DNA of 11,933 nucleotides from Candidatus Bathycorpusculum fermentans (GTDB lineage: Archaea > Thermoproteota > Bathyarchaeia > Bathyarchaeales > Bathycorpusculaceae), in the NCBI GenBank assembly GCA_009787175.1, contig WRGM01000131.1:1-11933 (forward strand), written 5' to 3'. Shown one piece after another: positions 7,202 through 11,933 of the stretch. The notes under the pieces are model-generated. The model worked only from the letters and a program-made list of their open reading frames with translations, was not told where the DNA came from and made no database searches. The translations under genes and the position numbers were made by a program. Each line of letters opens with the position of its first letter. Position 1 is the stretch's first letter.

Positions 7202-7981
7202 TCAAAAGTCACCTTTAGTTGTTTTTCCGTCAAAGTTTTTTAGTCCTTGTGTTACGGCGTTTTTTGTTGCTTTAGCGATTAGTTCGCCTATTTTTGTGTG
7301 ACCGCCTGTATGGTGTATTGTGTTTTGTTTGTCTGTGCCTGAGATTATTATCATGGTGTCTGTTCCTGTGCCTGTTGCTTGAGCGTGTGGAGTAGGTGTG
7401 CTCATGTAGTTGAGGTCTTGTAGAGCCGCTGTTTTTGCTTCTGTAGCGGTTATTATTGCTCTGGCCATGGCACCTGTTGTAAGAGTTGTGTTTGTTAGGA
7501 GGAGTATGTTTATGGTGCCTGTTGCAGGTTTAAAGTTTGTTTTTGTTTCTATCCAGTTGCCTGTGTCTGTTCCCATGCGTAGGGCATTGTTTTTAGCGCC
7601 TGCGGTGGCTATGCAGCATATTTTTAGGTGTTTGTATGTTTTGTGGCATATGGCGAGTTGGTCCATGTTTACGCCTGTGCTCATAAATGTGATTTGGTTT
7701 GGTTTTATTCCAAGTGTTAGGGGTAATTGTTTTTCGTATTTTTTGTATTCTCTTATAGTCATCACTAGATTTTCCATTTCGGGTGGTATGTAGCTGTTTC
7801 CGGCGTAGCTGACTTTTTTGTATCCGTCTACTGTTGAGAGGGCATTTCTTTTTTCGTGAAAAGCTGCAAGTAATGTATTTGTTTTAATACCTTGATATGT
7901 GTGGTATATGATTTTTGTATATACATTGTCTAATTCTATAGGTATCTTTTTTTCTTTAAACGTTACCTGTTCACTTGTCAT
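7202..7981 (-). CDS. cbiZ: Adenosylcobinamide amidohydrolase (corrinoid salvage)
   Basis: CbiZ cleaves the aminopropanol-phosphate arm of adenosylcobinamide (and of some pseudo-B12 forms) to give adenosylcobyric acid, which can re-enter cobamide synthesis. The 259-residue protein has normal length. It carries the family signatures RNALST (45-50), IATAGAKNNALRMG (124-137), ATGTINILLLTN (153-164), the very typical AIITATEAKTAALQDL (175-190), TGTGTDTMIIISG (203-215) and TGGHTKIGELI (225-235). The ATG at 7981 has a weak GAAGG upstream. It is divergent from btuFCD, a pairing expected for corrinoid import and remodelling. The C-terminal 109 residues contain 24 threonines (22%), and Asn, Ala and Lys are also frequent. 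This follows the A+C-rich coding strand here and is extreme even for the family. Confidence 0.93.
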   Translation of the reverse strand: MTSEQVTFKEKKIPIELDNVYTKIIYHTYQGIKTNTLLAAFHEKRNALSTVDGYKKVSYAGNSYIPPEMENLVMTIREYKKYEKQLPLTLGIKPNQITFMSTGVNMDQLAICHKTYKHLKICCIATAGAKNNALRMGTDTGNWIETKTNFKPATGTINILLLTNTTLTTGAMARAIITATEAKTAALQDLNYMSTPTPHAQATGTGTDTMIIISGTDKQNTIHHTGGHTKIGELIAKATKNAVTQGLKNFDGKTTKGDF

Positions 7982-8027
7982 CTGTTGTAGCCTTCTTGTT
8001 TAGATCAAAAATGTTTGTTGTTAATTA

Positions 8028-8036
8028 TTATAAAAG
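8028..8036 (-). promoter_or_regulatory. Probable cbiZ promoter (TATA box)
   Basis: Read on the minus strand this is CTTTTATAA, a good archaeal TATA box. A start 25-30 bases downstream would fall near 8002, giving a leader of about 20 bases before the cbiZ ATG at 7981 that includes the GAAGG site. The spacing makes this the most convincing promoter in the window. Confidence 0.45.
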
Positions 8037-8130
8037 CTTGTCTATACTGACTATTTTATATTTTGAGTTTTATTTTGTATCTTTGACGAAATAATTTATC
8101 TGTTGCTGTTGGGCTGTTCAATTTCTATTC

Positions 8131-8150
8131 AACTTTGGTTAATTAAAGTT
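8131..8150. promoter_or_regulatory. Inverted repeat in the cbiZ-btuF divergent gap (possible operator)
   Basis: AACTTT (8131-8136) and AAAGTT (8145-8150) form a perfect 6-bp inverted repeat around an eight-base AT-rich core (GGTTAATT). It lies about 75 bases before the btuF start, in the only intergenic space shared by the two corrinoid-uptake units. The size and symmetry suit a dimeric repressor site or overlap with a TATA region. TATATTTTG near 8056-8064 is an alternative TATA box for btuF. No cobalamin riboswitch fold could be recognised in the gap. Confidence 0.3.
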
Positions 8151-8208
8151 AATAAGTGTGTTTAACGAAAGCACATGGAAAGAGTCAAAATGATGGTAAT
8201 GGGAAGAG

Positions 8209-8213
8209 AGGAG
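8209..8213 (+). promoter_or_regulatory. Ribosome-binding site fixing the btuF start at TTG 8225
   Basis: AGGAG lies 11 bases before a TTG at 8225. The same frame is open further back to a GTG at 8156, but that would add 23 polar residues ahead of the membrane signal and lacks a comparable site. The TTG start puts the hydrophobic signal segment at residues 7-25, as expected for an exported binding protein. Confidence 0.6.
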
Positions 8214-8224
8214 AAAGCGTAGAA

Positions 8225-9187
8225 TTGGAGAAAGTCAAAGGTATAGTAACATTGGTTTTAATTGTAATTATAGTTATGTCAGCTTTTGTTGTTGTCTATT
8301 CATCTAGGGGTTCTCAGCGGACTGTTGGGGACATAGTTGTAGTGGATAGTCAGGGTTATAAGACAACTTTGGAGTCTGTTCCTGATAGGATAATTTCCAT
8401 AGCTCCAAGTGTTACGCCTATTCTTTTTGAAATTGGTGTAGGCGATAAAGTTGTTGGTTTAACAGCTTATGATGACTCTCCCTATAATTTTTCAGCATGG
8501 TTTGCAGCAGGTAACATGACAAGTGTTGGCGGATTTTCAACACCAAGCTTGGAAATTATACTCTCTTTACAACCTGATGTTATATTTACAACAGACATTA
8601 ATAACGCCATAATTCCCAACATGAGAAATCTTGGGTTAAATGTTATAGTTGTAGGTCCAAAAAGCATTGAGGATATTTATCAAACTATAAAGCTAATTGG
8701 AAAAGCAACAGGCGCGGAAAATAATGCTGAGAAATTAGTAAACAAGTTAACTAGCCAAATTAACAATGTAGTATCTACAATAAATGCTGCAAATATTGCT
8801 GCAAAACCAGTTGTCTATTTTGAAATTTGGCTCTCTAACGCAGGATTTATGACCGTTGGCGCTAACTCCTGGCAAAATGATGTGATAACCACTGCAGGGG
8901 GAATTAACATGTTTAGCACTACCCCGGAAGAGTATCCAATTACCAGTTTAGAAGTTATAATAACCGATAATCCTGACGTTATATTGCTACCAACAGATAT
9001 GGGAGGAGCACCATCATATGGAAGCGTTGACACCGTTAGAGCTAGACCGGGTTGGAATACCATTAGTGCCGTAAAAAATGATCACATATACGTTATTGAC
9101 GCAGACCTATTTAATCAGCCAGGCATAAGAGTCGCAGAACAAGTTCAAACAATAGCAGCTTGCCTATACCCAGACCTTTTTCCCTAG
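8225..9187 (+). CDS. btuF: Corrinoid ABC transporter substrate-binding protein
   Basis: A 320-residue protein of the periplasmic-binding-protein family used for B12 and iron chelates (BtuF/FhuD/FepB fold). Residues 7-25 form an N-terminal hydrophobic anchor with no lipobox cysteine after it, so the protein is probably tethered outside the membrane by an uncleaved helix, as is common in archaea. The first lobe starts with the typical TTLESVPDRIISIAPSVTPILFEIGVGDKVVGL (key pattern PxRIIS...P...E....G....VVG). SLQPDVIFT and NPDVILLPTD are the usual family beta-strands. A C-terminal RPGWNTISAVKNDHIYVID block closes the second lobe. It is first of three plus-strand transporter genes, 20 bases before btuC. 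The corrinoid substrate is inferred from the divergent cbiZ and the archaeal BtuD tail; iron-siderophore uptake is the alternative. Confidence 0.88.
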   Translation: MEKVKGIVTLVLIVIIVMSAFVVVYSSRGSQRTVGDIVVVDSQGYKTTLESVPDRIISIAPSVTPILFEIGVGDKVVGLTAYDDSPYNFSAWFAAGNMTSVGGFSTPSLEIILSLQPDVIFTTDINNAIIPNMRNLGLNVIVVGPKSIEDIYQTIKLIGKATGAENNAEKLVNKLTSQINNVVSTINAANIAAKPVVYFEIWLSNAGFMTVGANSWQNDVITTAGGINMFSTTPEEYPITSLEVIITDNPDVILLPTDMGGAPSYGSVDTVRARPGWNTISAVKNDHIYVIDADLFNQPGIRVAEQVQTIAACLYPDLFP

Positions 9188-9207
9188 CCTTTATTGAGTG
9201 ACAAGTA

Positions 9208-10320
9208 TTGAACGACACAACAACAATTTCGGATAATACAAACAAGTTAGAAAATACTTACAGCAAGCGTGCAAAACGTTGGAAACTAGTTATAGCTGGG
9301 CTTATAGCATCGCTTATTGTCACCGTAATTATTTCTCTAAACATTGGTTATACTTTCATATCGTACTCAGACGTTTTGACGTACCTTTGCACTCGAATAC
9401 CGGGCGTAAATAGCTTTATTGACGTAACGGCTTTTTCACGTGAACAATTAGCTAATCAAGCAATAATTCTTGATGTCCGACTTCCCCGTATTCTCTCAGC
9501 CCTAATTATTGGCGCAGCTCTCTCTGCCTCAGGCACACTTTTTCAAGGTGTTTTCAAAAATCCTATGGCTGACCCATATGTTTTAGGCGTATCTGCAGGA
9601 GCCTCTGTAGGTGCGGGTATTGCTATACTTTGGGGTGCGGGTTTGACTGTTTTTGGTTTTCCTATTGTTCCTTTTGCCGCTTTTTTGTCTGCTTTAGGGA
9701 CAATATTTTTTGTATATAGTATCTCAAAGGTGGGTGTTAGGATTCCTGAGATGTCGTTGTTGCTTACGGGTATTGCTGTTAGTATTTTTTTGGCAGCGAT
9801 TTTTCAGGCTATGCAGTTTATGACAACGGACAATAGGCTTAATTTACTAGTTAATTGGCAGATTGGGAGTATAACTAATGTTGGATGGGTTAATTGGTGG
9901 TCTGTTTTTCCTTTTATTATTGTAGGGATTGTTTTGTCTTATTTTTATGCTCGTGATTTAAATATGCTCTCTCTTGGGGAGGATACGGCGCAGCATTTGG
10001 GTGTGAATTCTGAGCGGACAAAGAAGGTTTTGCTAGTTATTGGTTCTTTGATGACTGCGGCGGCGGTGTCTATAAGTGGGTTAATTGGTTTTGTAGGTTT
10101 AATGGTTCCGCATATAACGCGTCTTCTTGTAGGACCTGATCATCGTTTGCTTATGCCTGCATCGGTTCTTTTAGGGGCTATTTATCTTATTGTATGTGAT
10201 AATTTTGCTAGGGTAATTGGTGGTTCAATGGAAATACCTGTGGGGATAATAACTGCTCTTGCCGGTGGACCCTTTTTGGTTTTTCTCCTTCGCCGGAGTA
10301 GACAAAAATATAGGATGTAA
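9208..10320 (+). CDS. btuC: Corrinoid ABC transporter permease (FecCD family)
   Basis: A 370-residue integral membrane permease with about ten hydrophobic helices, the family's usual number. Family landmarks are RLPRILSALIIGAALSASG (91-109), the highly conserved NPMADPYVLGVSAGAS (118-133) and, near the C-terminus, SGLIGFVGLMVPHITR, the cytoplasmic loop that contacts the ATPase. It begins at a TTG (9208) with GAGTGA a few bases upstream. An N-terminal polar extension of about 25 residues before the first helix makes it slightly longer than typical members of 330-350. It sits 20 bases after btuF and 6 bases before btuD. Base use changes within the gene: roughly balanced to A+C-leaning until about 9560, then strongly G+T-rich (78% at 9601-9660). 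Confidence 0.93.
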   Translation: MNDTTTISDNTNKLENTYSKRAKRWKLVIAGLIASLIVTVIISLNIGYTFISYSDVLTYLCTRIPGVNSFIDVTAFSREQLANQAIILDVRLPRILSALIIGAALSASGTLFQGVFKNPMADPYVLGVSAGASVGAGIAILWGAGLTVFGFPIVPFAAFLSALGTIFFVYSISKVGVRIPEMSLLLTGIAVSIFLAAIFQAMQFMTTDNRLNLLVNWQIGSITNVGWVNWWSVFPFIIVGIVLSYFYARDLNMLSLGEDTAQHLGVNSERTKKVLLVIGSLMTAAAVSISGLIGFVGLMVPHITRLLVGPDHRLLMPASVLLGAIYLIVCDNFARVIGGSMEIPVGIITALAGGPFLVFLLRRSRQKYRM

Positions 10321-10326
10321 ACTCTG

Positions 10327-11577
10327 ATGGTTACGTTAAATGTGAATGGTATAGAATGTCGTTATGGTTCTGTTAAAATTTTATCCAATGTTAGTTTAGA
10401 GGTGAAGCCTGGCTGTTTTTTGGGTATTTTAGGTCCTAATGGTTCGGGAAAGACTACTCTTTTGAAGAGTATAAGTAGAGTGTTAAAGCCGCATGGGGGA
10501 TCTATTTTAATTGATAAAGAGGACATTTACCTGTTGAAGCCTAAATGTGTGGCTAAGACCATGGCTGTGGTGCCTCAGCATAATAATGTGGGTTTTAATT
10601 TTTCAGCTCTAGACGTGGTTTTAATGGGGCGTAATCCGCATTTAGGTAATTTTCAAATGGAGAACTCTAAGGATGTGGAAATAGCTAAGAATTCTATGAA
10701 GTTGACTAATACTTGGAGTTTTGCGGATAGACCTATTAATGAGTTAAGCGGCGGCGAGGCGCAGAGGGTTATTATAGCACGTGCACTAGCGCAGGAGCCT
10801 AAAATTCTTCTACTAGATGAGCCTATGAGTCATCTTGACATAATTAATCAGATAGAGCTTTTAGATCTTATCAAAAAATTATGCCTAGAAAACAATTTAG
10901 CAGTACTCGCCGTCATCCATGACCTAAACATGGCAAGCAGATACTGCGACATACTCTTATTACTAAAAAACGGCATGGTATCCGCCATTGGCTCTGTTGA
11001 AAAAGTTATGACTCCTGAGAACATACAAAACGTTTTCGGCATAGACTCAATTATCCGCAAAAACCCCCTAACCAACTCTCCATACGTAATCCCCCTCTCA
11101 CCAAAAAAAGCCGCCAAAGAAAAAAACCAGACTATACATGTAATCTGCGGAGCCGGAACAGGCACCCAACTACTTAAATTTTTCCATGACGAAGGATACA
11201 ATGTCACCGCCGGCGTATTAAATAATGCAGACTCAGACTTTGAAACCTGCGAAATACTAAAAATACTTTCCATATCCGACCCCCCATTCTCAGCTATAAC
11301 AGATAAAGCACACAGAGCCAACTTGGATATGATAAAAAACGCAAACACAGTCATCCTAACAGACGTCCCCTTCGGAATAGGCAACATAAAAAACATAGAA
11401 ACAGCCATAGAAGCAGCCAAAAACGGCACCCCCACCTATGTCATAGAAGAAACACCCGTAGAAACACGCGACTATACATATGAAAAAACAGCAATAAAAC
11501 TAATGCAACAACTAAAAGAACACGGAGCCATATTTGTCAAAAACCAAACAGAACTCCTCCTAACCCTCAAAAAATAG
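10327..11577 (+). CDS. btuD: Corrinoid ABC transporter ATPase with archaeal C-terminal domain
   Basis: A 416-residue protein. Residues 1-245 are a standard ABC ATPase: Walker A GPNGSGKTT (36-44), Q-loop Q84, signature LSGGE (140-144), Walker B ILLLDEP (160-166) and H-loop H198. Residues 268-416 are a separate alpha/beta, Rossmann-like domain: it opens IHVICGAGTG (270-279) and contains VTAGVLN (293-299), TDVPFGIGN (345-353) and RDYT (381-384). I recall similar tails on archaeal corrinoid-transport ATPases; their role is not known to me, but the glycine-rich opening hints at nucleotide or cofactor binding. The ATG follows btuC by six bases. The coding strand switches from T/G-ending to A/C-ending codons near 10850, inside the ATPase domain, so the switch is not the join of the two domains. 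Confidence 0.93.
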   Translation: MVTLNVNGIECRYGSVKILSNVSLEVKPGCFLGILGPNGSGKTTLLKSISRVLKPHGGSILIDKEDIYLLKPKCVAKTMAVVPQHNNVGFNFSALDVVLMGRNPHLGNFQMENSKDVEIAKNSMKLTNTWSFADRPINELSGGEAQRVIIARALAQEPKILLLDEPMSHLDIINQIELLDLIKKLCLENNLAVLAVIHDLNMASRYCDILLLLKNGMVSAIGSVEKVMTPENIQNVFGIDSIIRKNPLTNSPYVIPLSPKKAAKEKNQTIHVICGAGTGTQLLKFFHDEGYNVTAGVLNNADSDFETCEILKILSISDPPFSAITDKAHRANLDMIKNANTVILTDVPFGIGNIKNIETAIEAAKNGTPTYVIEETPVETRDYTYEKTAIKLMQQLKEHGAIFVKNQTELLLTLKK

Positions 11578-11710
11578 GCAAAAATTTAGACGACACACCC
11601 AACACGCTATCAAAATAATTTTACGGTAGTACTATAAAAAAAGGAGAGTATTTCAAAAGGGAGTACACACAAGATTCCAGCGGATATGCTGTAATGTCGT
11701 TTACACATAT
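11578..11710. other. Intergenic region after btuD
   Basis: No gene is seen. It holds an A-rich run after the btuD stop, a small palindrome TAGTACTA (11625-11632) and CTATAAAAAAAGGAGAG (from 11631), which resembles a TATA box and a ribosome-binding site. No start codon follows it in an open frame of useful length: the first nearby ATG, at 11688-11690, meets a stop after one more codon. No clear terminator was found for btuD. Confidence 0.5.
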
Positions 11711-11845
11711 CTAGTTTTTGTTCACATAAATAAACCCAGCGTTTGTTATGTACCTGCCTTTTTCGGTTTTAACTTCAGTTTCTTCAGTAACTTCAGTTTT
11801 TGATGTAAAAACACCCGTTTCAAACGATTTTTCGGCTAAAGTAAC
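11711..11845 (-). pseudogene. Start-less coding remnant (C-terminal fragment of an unidentified protein)
   Basis: On the minus strand, 44 sense codons run from just after an in-frame TAA (11846-11848) to a TAG at 11711-11713. The frame has no start codon in its first half. The translation looks protein-like: a charged Thr/Glu/Val repeat (KTEVTEETEVKTE), then a GRYITNAGFIYV segment ending in VNKN. This is compatible with the surviving 3' end of a gene whose front was lost, possibly by insertion of an element at about 11846. A chance open frame cannot be excluded, and I do not recognise the family. Confidence 0.3.
11770..11799. repeat. Direct repeat of 12 bp at 18-bp spacing
   Basis: TAACTTCAGTTT occurs at 11770-11781 and again at 11788-11799. 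It accounts for the TEV repetition in the minus-strand coding remnant. The period is a multiple of three, which is what selection on a repeated peptide would produce. Confidence 0.55.
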
Positions 11846-11933
11846 TTAGAACCTGTCCTCAATAAATTTTTAACTGTCGGCGTGTATAATGTGTTGTGGT
11901 TAACTGTTTGAGATATGATAGTGATTTGACTGA
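11846..11933. mobile_element. Possible terminal end of an insertion sequence running off the window
   Basis: The bases from about 11847 (TAGAACCTGTCCTC followed by AT-rich sequence) look like a terminal inverted repeat of a DDE-type insertion sequence, and the coding remnant on the minus strand ends exactly here. The matching far end and the transposase would lie beyond base 11933, so this is a suggestion from position and general resemblance only. The last 50 bases are G+T-rich (37 of 53 counted from 11881). Confidence 0.2.

Noticed and set aside
7410..7793. Plus-strand open frame of 127 codons opposite cbiZ
   Set aside because: It is antisense to cbiZ. Its Val/Met/Phe-rich translation is what a G+T-rich strand gives by chance.
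7202..7981. Methenyl-tetrahydromethanopterin cyclohydrolase (mch), expected beside fwd genes
   Set aside because: The protein is shorter than Mch and carries the CbiZ signatures GTINI, TATEAKTAAL and TGTGTD, so it is adenosylcobinamide amidohydrolase.
7982..8224. Cobalamin riboswitch before btuF
   Set aside because: No B12-box-like core or long paired structure could be recognised, and such riboswitches are a bacterial feature; the gap is short and AT-rich.
10848..11435. Minus-strand open frame of 195 codons inside btuD
   Set aside because: It is antisense to the well-supported btuD ATPase and C-terminal domain. Scarcity of T and G in that patch lowers stop frequency on the opposite strand.
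10327..11577. Codon switch in btuD as the seam of a recent domain fusion
   Set aside because: The switch falls near residue 175, inside the ABC core between Walker B and the H-loop, well before the added domain begins near residue 265.
1..11933. CRISPR arrays, tRNA or rRNA genes
   Set aside because: No regularly spaced repeat array, cloverleaf with a T-loop GTTC-type core, or ribosomal RNA segment was seen on either strand.

Overview
The window is archaeal. The main evidence is a complete fwdC-A-B-D set for formylmethanofuran dehydrogenase, the tungsten/molybdenum enzyme that opens the methyl branch of the archaeal Wood-Ljungdahl pathway and of methanogenesis. Archaeal-type cobinamide salvage (CbiZ) and a BtuD with an extra C-terminal domain of a kind I recall from archaea agree with this. 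The DNA is moderately AT-rich, uses TTG starts freely and shows GGAG/GGTG ribosome-binding sites. FwdA and FwdB keep their catalytic residues, so this is the CO2-activating enzyme and not the bacterial Fhc hydrolase relative. No methanogenesis marker (mcr, mtr) lies in the window. A methanogen, an archaeoglobus-like archaeon or a non-methanogenic acetogenic lineage such as Bathyarchaeia would all fit; choosing among them is inference.

Layout. Bases 1-503 hold the lysine-rich end of an unidentified plus-strand gene, a small one-helix membrane protein read from a TTG, and a hairpin-plus-T terminator. From 504 to 7981 every gene is on the minus strand. In transcription order these are cbiZ, a NapH-like membrane iron-sulfur protein, fwdD, fwdB, fwdA, fwdC and an fdhD homologue. 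The fwd genes are packed 2-20 bases apart; 90 bases separate fwdC from fdhD, and longer gaps flank the iron-sulfur gene. Divergent from cbiZ, across a 243-base regulatory gap, runs btuF-btuC-btuD on the plus strand. The last 356 bases contain no intact gene: they hold a start-less minus-strand coding remnant that stops at what may be the end of an insertion element.

How the genes fit together. FwdABCD reduces and attaches CO2 to methanofuran using low-potential electrons. The FdhD homologue probably helps mature the molybdopterin cofactor of FwdB. The membrane iron-sulfur protein is a candidate electron carrier. BtuFCD would import corrinoids, and CbiZ would trim imported adenosylcobinamides or pseudo-B12 so that they can be rebuilt into the cell's own corrinoid, which the methyl-transfer steps of the same pathway need. 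The window therefore reads as a C1-entry module next to a B12-salvage module.

Most unusual features. (1) The two DNA strands swap composition repeatedly. Long patches have a plus strand rich in G+T (up to 78% in 60-base counts), alternating with patches rich in A+C (up to 80%). Some switches fall inside single genes, most clearly in btuD. The skew changes both codon and amino-acid choice. (2) The FdhD homologue has no cysteine where the sulfurtransferase cysteines should be. (3) FwdB carries a basic, proline-rich insert of about 50 residues and a lysine-rich tail. (4) A NapH-like membrane ferredoxin sits in the fwd gene run.
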